This document shows positions 1-6,211 of a stretch of DNA of 8,405 nucleotides, one piece after another. The stretch is taken from contig QNAD01000070.1 in assembly GCA_003641345.1 (NCBI GenBank), forward strand, positions 1 to 8,405. The letters are read 5' to 3'. The DNA is from Candidatus Zixiibacteriota bacterium. GTDB lineage: Bacteria; Zixibacteria; MSB-5A5; GN15; FEB-12. The notes beneath the pieces were generated by a model that saw nothing but the letters and a program-made list of their open reading frames with translations, was not told the origin of the DNA and made no database searches. The first letter of the stretch is position 1, and each line of letters starts with the position of its first letter. The position numbers and the translations under genes were made by a program.

Positions 1-15
1 AGTCTCGAAGAGACT
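1..15. repeat. Inverted repeat (hairpin) at the left window edge
   Basis: AGTCTC-GAA-GAGACT is a perfect 6-base stem with a 3-base loop. The bases that follow (TGC) would extend the stem if GCA precedes the window, so the visible part may be truncated. No T-run follows on the + strand, so it is not an obvious intrinsic terminator in that direction. On the opposite strand its downstream flank is not visible. Confidence 0.45.
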
Positions 16-225
16 TGCCACTCCATCTTTCCCTACAGAAAGCTTTCCATCTGTTCAATTTTATTTCACTGTTCAAAAATTTAGCTTAAAATAAGTACAA
101 TCCCCTCAAAAAGATAATTTTACTGCAAGTTAACTATTTGCTGTTGTTGTAGTTAAAGAGACAATATTGTTTGGCCTGTCTTTTGCAATTACTCCTTAAT
201 AAAGAAAAAACTAAACCCTTTTTAT

Positions 226-229
226 GGAG
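226..229 (+). promoter_or_regulatory. Ribosome binding site deciding the FN3 gene start
   Basis: GGAG lies 5 bases before the ATG at 235. It overlaps the upstream in-frame GTG at 229, which argues against that GTG as the start. Confidence 0.6.
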
Positions 230-234
230 TGTTT

Positions 235-2334
235 ATGGAAGACACAACAATTATTAACCGCGGATTTAATTTATTGATAAGGTTAAATTTGCTTATTTTT
301 ATGGCTCTTTTTTTCTGCTTAAATCCATTAACAGTATCAAATGTTTATGGTGCTGATGCAACTCTGACATGGACTGCTCCCGGTGATGATGGAAATAGTG
401 GTCAGGCTGATAGGTATGACATCCGTTATGCTACTTTTTTAATAACCGATGCTAATTGGGGTAGCTGTACTGTGGTTCCAAATCCTCCGGCACCAAGTAT
501 TGCCGGTGAACAGGAAACATTTATTGTTACAGGATTAAACAGTTCAACGACTTACTATTTTGCAATCAAAACAGCCGACGAAGCCGATAACTGGTCTGGT
601 CTTTCGAATGTATTTGATGTAACTACCGAAGATGAAGCAGTTTCTCCTATCGCAGTTGCTGACTTCTCAATCGGAGCCAATTCACCTAATTCAATAACCC
701 TTAATTGGACTGCCCCCGGTGATGATAGTAGCACTGGTACGGCAAGTCAGTATGAAATTCGCTATTCAACTTCGAGTATTGATAATGGAAATTTTAGCTC
801 AGCCACTTTAGTATCCGGTGTTCCCGCTCCTCAGGTTGCCGGCAGTCAGGAATCTTTTGAAGTTACAGGACTTGCTACCAATACGACTTATTATTTTGCT
901 ATTAAGACTGCTGATGAAATCCCTAATTGGTCTGATATTTCAAATGTTGTTTCCGGTTCAACAGGCTTAGAGAATATTGCTCCTTTAGCGGCAACTGATT
1001 TTGATGCAATAAACCCAACCAGCAATTCGATTACTTTGACATGGACTGCTTCCGGTGATGATAACAGCACTGGTACGGCTTCTGAGTATGATATAAGATA
1101 TTCGACATCGTCTATAACCGATGCCAATTGGAGTTCCGCTATTCAGTTGTCTGATGAACCATCACCTCAGGTTGCTGGAAGTTCCGAACAGCTGGTTGTC
1201 TCCGGCCTTAATCCGAGTACAACTTATTATTTTGCTTTAAAAATTGCTGACGAAGTGCCTAACTGGTCTGGATTATCAAATATTGCCAGTAACATAACTT
1301 CAGTTGAGCAAACAGCGCCTTCGATAGTAGCTGATCTGATTACATTAAGTCCGACTGATAGTTCAATTACTCTTTCGTGGACTGCTCCCGGTGACGATGG
1401 TAATATAGGAACTGCATCTGTATATGATATTAGATACTCTACCGCAACGATTAACGATGCTAACTGGGATCAAGCTGTTCAAATTCAGAATGAACCTGTT
1501 CCATTAGTTGCCGGCTCTCAACAATCATATACAGTTTATGGTCTGGATACAAATACTACTTATTATTTTGTTATCAAGACCGCCGACGAAGTTCCTAACT
1601 GGTCAGGAATCTCAGCTGTTGTTATCCGTGCCACCCTTCGAGATGAAACTCCTCCATCACCGATTATAGACCTTCAGGCTACAGTCGGTTCAACTGGCGG
1701 GTCAATAGATCTTAGCTGGACTCCTCCGGAAGGATTTGATTTTACGGATAATTTTGGCGGGTTAGCATCTCCTAGCATATTAGCTTCCGATGCGTATTTA
1801 ATAAAATATTCAAATCAAATGATAACTGAACAAAATTGGGATTCTCTTTTATTCTTCTCTGATTCAGATGTTAGTATTGATGATTTGACTCCTTCATCAG
1901 CAACCATCTCCGGCTTAGAGCCGGGGATGGTCTATTATGTAGCTATGAAAGTTATGGATTCTGATTCAAATTTATCAGAACTTTCAAATGTTGTCTGGTC
2001 TGAGGCAAAAGTAAATATTTTGACCGATATTGATGAAGATTATAATGAGTTGCCGGAAGAATTTGTTCTTTCGCAAAACTATCCCAATCCATTTAATCCA
2101 ACTACCAGTATTGATTATGCAGTTCCTTCGGTGGCTCATGTAAAGATATCTGTTTTTAATTCTGCAGGACAAAGAACTAAAACTCTTGTTAATGAAACCA
2201 AGCCGGCAGGTTTTTATACTGCTGTTTGGGATGGTACCAATAATAGTAATTTTCGAGTAGCATCCGGAATTTATTTCTATAAAGTAGAAACAGATAGTTT
2301 TTCTGAAAGCAAAAAAATGGTATTATTAAAGTAG
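235..2334 (+). CDS. Secreted multi-FN3 protein with C-terminal sorting (type A / FlgD-like) domain
   Basis: Predicted exported surface or extracellular protein of 699 residues. The ATG at 235 is preferred over the in-frame GTG at 229 because GGAG (226-229) sits 5 bases upstream of the ATG and overlaps the GTG. A signal peptide is visible: Arg9 and Arg16 precede a hydrophobic core, with probable cleavage around residues 39-42 (VYG/ADA). Five fibronectin type III modules follow at about 40-131, 136-243, 247-354, 359-468 and 471-592. Modules 1-4 share W-T-A-x-G-D-D, Y-[DE]-I-R-Y, T-Y-Y-F and N-W-S motifs. The last ~90 residues begin near NYPNPFNP (615-622) and end in GIYFYKVET...KKMVLLK. This matches the FlgD-Ig-like/type A C-terminal sorting domain family, which in Bacteroidetes directs type IX secretion. 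Whether this organism has that system cannot be seen. FN3 modules usually mediate binding or act as spacers; no catalytic domain is present. The ligand is unknown. Confidence 0.9.
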   Translation: MEDTTIINRGFNLLIRLNLLIFMALFFCLNPLTVSNVYGADATLTWTAPGDDGNSGQADRYDIRYATFLITDANWGSCTVVPNPPAPSIAGEQETFIVTGLNSSTTYYFAIKTADEADNWSGLSNVFDVTTEDEAVSPIAVADFSIGANSPNSITLNWTAPGDDSSTGTASQYEIRYSTSSIDNGNFSSATLVSGVPAPQVAGSQESFEVTGLATNTTYYFAIKTADEIPNWSDISNVVSGSTGLENIAPLAATDFDAINPTSNSITLTWTASGDDNSTGTASEYDIRYSTSSITDANWSSAIQLSDEPSPQVAGSSEQLVVSGLNPSTTYYFALKIADEVPNWSGLSNIASNITSVEQTAPSIVADLITLSPTDSSITLSWTAPGDDGNIGTASVYDIRYSTATINDANWDQAVQIQNEPVPLVAGSQQSYTVYGLDTNTTYYFVIKTADEVPNWSGISAVVIRATLRDETPPSPIIDLQATVGSTGGSIDLSWTPPEGFDFTDNFGGLASPSILASDAYLIKYSNQMITEQNWDSLLFFSDSDVSIDDLTPSSATISGLEPGMVYYVAMKVMDSDSNLSELSNVVWSEAKVNILTDIDEDYNELPEEFVLSQNYPNPFNPTTSIDYAVPSVAHVKISVFNSAGQRTKTLVNETKPAGFYTAVWDGTNNSNFRVASGIYFYKVETDSFSESKKMVLLK
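371..1717 (+). repeat. Four tandem ~336-bp FN3-coding units
   Basis: The landmark GGACTG of the 'WTAPGDD' codons begins at 371, 707, 1043 and 1379, so three successive intervals are exactly 336 bases (112 codons). The same landmark in the fifth, more diverged module is at 1718 (GGACTC), 339 bases on. The units are diverged at nucleotide level but share long stretches, for example around CCCGGTGATGAT and around ACTTATTATTTTGC. This fits expansion by unequal duplication followed by drift. Confidence 0.75.
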
Positions 2335-2362
2335 CTTCTAATTTTTCATAAAAAACTGAATC

Positions 2363-2390
2363 AGGGGGAATTAACGTGTTGCCTCTTTTC
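2363..2390 (+). terminator. Possible weak intrinsic terminator after the FN3 gene
   Basis: AGGGG (2363-2367) can pair with CCTCT (2382-2386) with one G-U pair. AA/TT may extend the stem past a mismatch, and TTTTCTTATT follows. The stem is short and imperfect, so this is tentative. It sits about 30 bases after the stop codon, a plausible place. Confidence 0.25.
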
Positions 2391-2485
2391 TTATTGTGAA
2401 AAACTCTTTTTATTGTTATATATATTCTATAAACAATTCTTATTACATCTTTGTTTGTTGTTTTTCTTTTTGTGGTAAATAATTT

Positions 2486-2497
2486 GAGGTTTTTTTG
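2486..2497 (+). promoter_or_regulatory. Ribosome binding site and TTG start of the dockerin-like gene
   Basis: GAGGT (2486-2490) is followed after 4 bases by TTG (2495-2497). The spacing is short but workable. No in-frame ATG is nearby, and the signal peptide read from TTG is well formed. Confidence 0.5.
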
Positions 2498-3148
2498 AAA
2501 TTTGTGTTTATAAATATTGTGCTATTTAGCATAGCTGTTTCTGCTGTGGGTTACGAAGGTACTGTGTTTCCAGCTTCCAGTGATATTATTTTTTCCCAAT
2601 CTTATATTGGGGATACGGCGGTGATTGAAATTAATAATTATTCAAGTTCCCCGATAACTAATTTTGTTATATCCGATTTTTCAATAGAACCAGCTGTTTT
2701 AATTGATTGTGAAATTGATGGTCAAATCAATAACTCAATTGCATTTGAATATGTTAATAATGACGTTTACGCGGCTCGGGTGTCTTCCAGATGGATGATA
2801 GATTATGCTCAATCATCTATAATAATCAGATATTATACTCAAACTGGTGTTCCTTATTATTTTAATTGGCATGGGAAAATTGATTCTCCGGTTTTTGGCA
2901 TTATTGAAACATGTTGCCGTGAACGAGGTGACATCAATCATAGTGGTGGAATAGCCCCGATAGATATTACAGATGTTAACAGTTTAGTAAATTATATTTT
3001 TAATAATACATTTGTTCTGCCTTGTATGGAAGAATCAAATGTTAATGATATTATTTCAAACACTAACTTGCCGGTAAATATTTCAGATCTTACTTATTTA
3101 GTTGATTACATATTTAGAGGCGGTGCCGGTCCGGTCCTTTGCCGTTAA
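2495..3148 (+). CDS. Small exported protein with C-terminal dockerin-like repeats
   Basis: Predicted secreted protein of 217 residues, starting at TTG with GAGGT (2486-2490) 4 bases upstream. The TTG start gives a proper signal peptide (Lys2, hydrophobic 3-18, likely cleavage near 18-22). The nearest alternative, GTG at 2504, would remove the lysine. Residues ~23-135 are rich in beta-prone segments and match no family I recognise. The C-terminal third looks like a dockerin. The first calcium-loop-like segment starts at Asp146 (D-x-N-x-S-G, with Asp157 at loop position 12) and is followed by a helix SLVNYIF. The second copy (181-210) has lost most loop ligands but keeps the helix ISDLTYLVDYIF. 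Dockerins bind cohesins in cellulosomes. In candidate phyla such tails are common on exported proteins with no known cohesin partner. No catalytic domain is seen. It may be co-transcribed with the FN3 gene, although the 160-base gap and possible terminator make that uncertain. Confidence 0.8.
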   Translation: MKFVFINIVLFSIAVSAVGYEGTVFPASSDIIFSQSYIGDTAVIEINNYSSSPITNFVISDFSIEPAVLIDCEIDGQINNSIAFEYVNNDVYAARVSSRWMIDYAQSSIIIRYYTQTGVPYYFNWHGKIDSPVFGIIETCCRERGDINHSGGIAPIDITDVNSLVNYIFNNTFVLPCMEESNVNDIISNTNLPVNISDLTYLVDYIFRGGAGPVLCR

Positions 3149-3155
3149 AAATAAA

Positions 3156-4454
3156 TTATCTTCCGGTACCCAAATATCTAAATCCTGCACTTTTTAATAA
3201 ATTCGGATTATAGATATTTCGAGTATCCATTATATTTTTCTCTTTTACTAAATCTTTTATTTTTTCAAAATCAAGATGCTGGAATTCGTTCCAATCGGTG
3301 ATAATGATTATTAAGTCAGAATCTGTACAGGCGGAATAAGTATCATCGAAATAATTCAAATCAGGGAGAACCTTTTTAGCTTCATTCATTGCAACAGGAT
3401 CATAGGTGTTTATAATTGCACCCTGCTCTGATAATTTTTGAGCGATATAAATAGCAGGAGCATCACGGACATCATCAGTATTTGGTTTAAAAGCCAAGCC
3501 AAGCAAACATATTTTTTTATTTTTTAAATTACCAAGAACAGTTTTTGATTTTTCTACGATGATATCCTGTTGCCTTTTATTTATTTCCATGACTGCCTGA
3601 GCCAATTTGAATTCAAAATTATTTTTATTGGCTACTTCATTGATTGCACTGACATCTTTAGGAAGGCATGATCCACCAAATCCGGGACCTGGATGAAGAA
3701 AATGAGGACCTATCCGGCTGTCTAAACCTACAGCTGTGCCAACCTGAGTTATGTCTGCTCCGATTAACTCACAAAGATTTGCTATTTCGTTAATATATGA
3801 AATCTTGAGAGCCAACATTGTGTTGGCGGCATATTTTATTAGCTCGGCGGTTTCGTTTGAACAATCTATAAATGGGGTATCGGTTATATATAAAGAACGG
3901 TAAATATCATGGATGATAGCTCTTGCTCTTTCAGATTTACATCCTACAACAACTCTATCCGGTTGGAGAAAATCATTAACAGCTGACCCTTCACGTAAAA
4001 ATTCAGGGTTGGAAATGACATCAAATTCGATATTATTTTTTTGTTTCTTTTTAATGAGTTTTTCAATAGCGGCAGAAGTACCAACAGGGACAGTGCTTTT
4101 ACAGATTAAAACTTTATACTCTGTAATATGATCAGCAATTTTTTCACAAACATCAAATATCTGTCTTAAATCAGCTTTGCCGGATTTATCCTGAGGAGTT
4201 CCGACTGCAAGAAATATAACCAGTGAACGCTTAACAGCATCTTTTAAATCTGTTGTAAAATGAAGGCGTTCAAGTTTTAGGTTTCTCTGAATCATATCGC
4301 TTAGCCCCAATTCGTAGATAGGGACTTCGCCTTTCTTCAAAGCTTCAATTTTGTTTTTGTCACTATCAACACAGGTAACATTCATGCCAAAATCAGCCAG
4401 ACATGTTCCAGCTACTAGGCCGACATATCCGCTTCCAACGATGCAAATATTCAT
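3156..4454 (-). CDS. ugd: UDP-glucose 6-dehydrogenase
   Basis: Oxidises UDP-glucose twice with NAD+ to give UDP-glucuronate, a cytoplasmic precursor for exopolysaccharide, capsule or lipid modification. The 432-residue length is typical of the family. The N-terminal Rossmann fold shows GSGYVGLVAG (7-16) and Asp30 at the end of the second strand for NAD binding. The central domain has the conserved KYAAN segment (Lys207, Asn211). The catalytic cysteine is Cys263 in GFGGSCLPKD (258-267). The C-terminal UDP-binding domain has GLAFKPNTDDVRDAP (319-333). The ATG is supported by AAAGGA at 4463-4468, 8 bases upstream. The gene converges on the dockerin gene (stops 7 bases apart) and diverges from the exosortase, which suggests a polysaccharide-related locus. 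A related UDP-N-acetylmannosamine or GDP-mannose dehydrogenase is less likely, because the overall sequence reads as the UDP-glucose type. The exact sugar is inferred. Confidence 0.93.
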   Translation of the reverse strand: MNICIVGSGYVGLVAGTCLADFGMNVTCVDSDKNKIEALKKGEVPIYELGLSDMIQRNLKLERLHFTTDLKDAVKRSLVIFLAVGTPQDKSGKADLRQIFDVCEKIADHITEYKVLICKSTVPVGTSAAIEKLIKKKQKNNIEFDVISNPEFLREGSAVNDFLQPDRVVVGCKSERARAIIHDIYRSLYITDTPFIDCSNETAELIKYAANTMLALKISYINEIANLCELIGADITQVGTAVGLDSRIGPHFLHPGPGFGGSCLPKDVSAINEVANKNNFEFKLAQAVMEINKRQQDIIVEKSKTVLGNLKNKKICLLGLAFKPNTDDVRDAPAIYIAQKLSEQGAIINTYDPVAMNEAKKVLPDLNYFDDTYSACTDSDLIIIITDWNEFQHLDFEKIKDLVKEKNIMDTRNIYNPNLLKSAGFRYLGTGR

Positions 4455-4470
4455 TGCTTATATCCTTTAA

Positions 4471-4500
4471 TTCCATGAAATGGAAAGTAATTATTACTTT
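4471..4500. repeat. Two abutting inverted repeats in the ugd 5' leader
   Basis: TTCCAT-GAA-ATGGAA (4471-4485) is a perfect 6-base dyad. AAAGTAAT-T-ATTACTTT (4484-4500) is a perfect 8-base dyad around a single base, sharing two bases with the first. They lie 2 bases upstream of the ugd ribosome binding site (4463-4468). They could be operator half-sites or, in the ugd mRNA, hairpins next to the ribosome site. In the + direction the second is followed by TTTTTGTTTT, which resembles a terminator tail. Confidence 0.5.
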
Positions 4501-4636
4501 TTGTTTTATTTCCGAAGCAACAGGTTTGTATTATACTATAGTTATAATTCATATATTTTAAAAATAGCATATTTATTTGAATCGTAAAGTGATTTTTATC
4601 TTGTGAATTAGTTATATTTTGAAATCTTTTATGTAG

Positions 4637-4656
4637 AAACATTTTAATAAATGTTT
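4637..4656. repeat. Inverted repeat upstream of the exosortase
   Basis: AAACATTT-TAAT-AAATGTTT is a perfect 8-base stem with a 4-base centre. It lies 38 bases before the exosortase ATG and is separated from its GGAG by 27 bases. It could be an operator or an mRNA leader hairpin. The DNA is AT-rich, so chance is possible, though a perfect 8-base dyad with such a small centre is not very common. Confidence 0.45.
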
Positions 4657-4683
4657 TCAGAATTATTTCGATAATCAGGTTAT

Positions 4684-4687
4684 GGAG
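4684..4687 (+). promoter_or_regulatory. Ribosome binding site deciding the exosortase start
   Basis: GGAG lies 7 bases before the ATG at 4695. An in-frame TTG at 4692 would add one residue but is closer to the site (4 bases), so the ATG is preferred. Confidence 0.6.
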
Positions 4688-4694
4688 AAAATTG

Positions 4695-5546
4695 ATGAAA
4701 ATTGAGAAGCAGAAGATAAAAGAGCATCTGGTTCGGTTTAAATTTACTTATATTCTGCTTTTTACCGTAATACTATTTAATTTGTCTGTTTTTAAAGTGC
4801 TAATTTCCGATTGGTATCATGATGATAATTACTCTCATGGTTTTTTGATTATTCCAATTTCTATTTATTTACTTTTTAATGCCAGAACCAAATTTGTTTT
4901 TCCTGCTCAACCATCAAAATTTGGTTTACTATTTTTAATACCGGGATGTATAGGGTATCTTTTGGGCATTGCGGCTTCGGAGTATTTTACTACTCGTTTT
5001 TCTTTGGTTTTGATTTTGACCGGAATCGGGTTATATAGTTTGGGACTGGAAAATTTTAGAAAAGCATGGTTCCCGTTTTTCTTTCTGCTTTTTATGATTC
5101 CAATCCCAGCTGTAATTTATTATTCGGCTACTGCTCCGATGCAGTTGTTAGCATCAAAAGCAACTAACAGTTTTTTACAAATATTAGGGGTGCCGTCAAT
5201 TCGTCAGGGAAATATTATTAACTTGCCGGATTATCGGCTGGAAGTTGCCGAAGCCTGTTCAGGGTTAAGGTCGTTGGTTACTTTGCTTGCCTTGAGTTCT
5301 TTATATGCTTATTGGAAAATTGATGGAAAATTAAAATCGGTTATTCTATTTATAGCAACTTTTCCAATAGCTATTGCGGCAAATATATTCAGGGTAATGG
5401 TCACAGCTTTAGGAGCTTACGCTATCAGTAAAGCACTGGCTGATAGTTTTCTTCATGAGCTTTCTGGTACAATTGTTTTTATGATAGCCTTAATTATGAT
5501 ATTTATCTTAGGAGCCATATTGCAATGGACAAAAAATCGTTCATAA
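4695..5546 (+). CDS. xrt: Exosortase (EpsH family transpeptidase-like integral membrane protein)
   Basis: Integral inner-membrane cysteine protease/transpeptidase of the exosortase/archaeosortase family. Members cleave C-terminal sorting signals, classically PEP-CTERM, on exported proteins. The protein has 283 residues and about eight hydrophobic segments. Family catalytic residues are all present: Cys188 in EACSGLRS, Arg233 in NIFRV, and His254 in LHELSG. The N-terminal NYSHG (about 45-49) is also a usual exosortase feature. It lacks a fused C-terminal EpsI domain; that function is supplied by the next gene, which starts 22 bases before this one ends. The exosortase subtype and its target tripeptide or tetrapeptide cannot be decided from the sequence. 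Divergent ugd supports an exopolysaccharide setting, as in many bacteria with exosortase. No PEP-CTERM-like protein is encoded in the window. Confidence 0.92.
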   Translation: MKIEKQKIKEHLVRFKFTYILLFTVILFNLSVFKVLISDWYHDDNYSHGFLIIPISIYLLFNARTKFVFPAQPSKFGLLFLIPGCIGYLLGIAASEYFTTRFSLVLILTGIGLYSLGLENFRKAWFPFFFLLFMIPIPAVIYYSATAPMQLLASKATNSFLQILGVPSIRQGNIINLPDYRLEVAEACSGLRSLVTLLALSSLYAYWKIDGKLKSVILFIATFPIAIAANIFRVMVTALGAYAISKALADSFLHELSGTIVFMIALIMIFILGAILQWTKNRS

Positions 5547-6151
5547 TTTATTTAATTATAATATTAGTCACTTTTTCAACAGCGGTTGCATTTCGTTTAT
5601 ACCAACCGATTTCAAAAGCAGATGTTGATTTTTCAAATTTCCCATTGCAAAAAGAAGGTTGGGAAGGAGAAAGCAAAATTGTTGCTCAATATGCTCTTGA
5701 TATTTTAAAACCTAAAGAGATTTTTTCAGGTTCCTATCAGAATAAACAGGGTATTCAGGTTAATTTGTTATTTGATTTCTTTGTTACTGAGGGTACTTTT
5801 GGAGGACCTCATTCCCCTCGCAACTGTTTGCCCGGCTCCGGATGGGTTTTAGAAGAAAGTGAAAAGAGGACTATTACAGTTAATGGCAGATCTTTTGAAA
5901 TTAACAGGATTAAGCTCAGCCAGAATAACGAACATCAGGTTATGGATTTCTGGTATGTAACTAATTATGGTGAAACTTCCAATGATTATATTTTCAAATT
6001 GCATTCAATGATGGCATCGTTAACATTTCAACCATGTGAAGTTGCTTTTATTCGTTTTATTACGGCTGATACTCCTTTGCATCGTGAGGCTCTTAATAAA
6101 TTCGAAGATATCTTTATGGAAGATATTTATCGACTTATTCCATTTGAATAA
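5525..6151 (+). CDS. epsI: EpsI family exosortase-associated protein (DUF3485)
   Basis: Partner protein found beside, or fused to, exosortases and linked to exopolysaccharide export; its biochemical role is not established. The 208-residue length fits stand-alone EpsI. One N-terminal membrane anchor spans residues ~5-24, leaving the rest outside the cytoplasmic membrane. The hallmark segment GPHSPRNCLPGSGW (94-107) is present, including Cys101, as is the later DFWY (141-144). The ATG overlaps the exosortase end by 22 bases in another frame. AGGAG at 5510-5514 lies 10 bases upstream, so the two are translationally coupled and one operon. The family assignment is secure. Confidence 0.9.
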   Translation: MDKKSFIIYLIIILVTFSTAVAFRLYQPISKADVDFSNFPLQKEGWEGESKIVAQYALDILKPKEIFSGSYQNKQGIQVNLLFDFFVTEGTFGGPHSPRNCLPGSGWVLEESEKRTITVNGRSFEINRIKLSQNNEHQVMDFWYVTNYGETSNDYIFKLHSMMASLTFQPCEVAFIRFITADTPLHREALNKFEDIFMEDIYRLIPFE

Positions 6152-6204
6152 AGCTTGCAAATATTCTACTTGTCTTATCCTTATAGACCACCCTATTTTA
6201 GCAT
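6152..6204 (+). other. Short gap between epsI and the phosphatidyltransferase
   Basis: These 53 bases show no clear terminator and no Shine-Dalgarno before the ATG at 6205, so read-through from the exosortase operon is plausible. The 3' end forms half of a palindrome centred on the next start codon. Confidence 0.4.
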
Positions 6205-6211
6205 ATGCTAA
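6198..6211. repeat. 14-base palindrome centred on the phosphatidyltransferase start codon
   Basis: TTAGCATATGCTAA is a perfect palindrome, and the ATG (6205-6207) starts at its centre. In RNA it could form a 5-base stem (UUAGC/GCUAA) with an AUAU loop, placing the first two bases of the start codon in the loop. Confidence 0.5.

Larger units (their letters stand above)
1..234. other. Non-coding leader upstream of the FN3 protein gene
   Basis: No convincing gene is visible here. A short frame open from the left edge (2-94) and another in frame 1 (to 84) have no recognisable protein character. The stretch holds a hairpin at the left edge (1-15), a 10-base palindrome GAAAGCTTTC at 38-47 flanked by CAG/CTG, and AT-rich DNA running into the ribosome binding site GGAG at 226-229. 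A TTGGCC (171-176) with TTAATA (196-201) is a poor promoter candidate because the spacer is 19 bases. No convincing promoter can be named. Confidence 0.5.
4455..4694. promoter_or_regulatory. Divergent AT-rich control region between ugd and the exosortase
   Basis: These 240 bases must hold the promoters of both ugd (leftward) and the exosortase operon (rightward). On the minus strand a perfect TATAAT occurs at 4530-4535, about 75 bases before the ugd start, but no good -35 lies at the expected spacing. Three inverted repeats are present: 4471-4485, 4484-4500 and 4637-4656. A 63-codon minus-strand frame (4451-4642) lies here but has no ribosome binding site and reads as random AT-rich translation. 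Confidence 0.5.

Noticed and set aside
2..94. Frame open from the left edge that could be the end of an upstream gene.
   Set aside because: About 30 codons with no recognisable motif, and another frame is also open. It overlaps a hairpin and a palindrome typical of non-coding DNA.
891..1127. 78-codon frame antisense to the FN3 modules.
   Set aside because: It is a shadow of the repeated coding strand with no ribosome site. The opposite strand has a clear signal peptide, domains and sorting tail.
3122..3171. Complementary GGTGCCGG (3122-3129) and CCGGTACC (3164-3171) spanning the convergent stops.
   Set aside because: The stem needs a G-U pair and a 34-base loop, and no T-run follows directly, so it is not a credible terminator.
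3913..4131. 72-codon frame antisense to ugd.
   Set aside because: It lies wholly inside a well-conserved enzyme gene and shows no independent coding evidence.
4451..4642. 63-codon minus-strand frame whose stop overlaps the ugd start (ATGA).
   Set aside because: It has no Shine-Dalgarno, and its composition is what AT-rich non-coding DNA gives by chance (rich in N, K, Y, I). It contains the dyads and probable promoter of ugd. The ATGA overlap is most likely coincidence.
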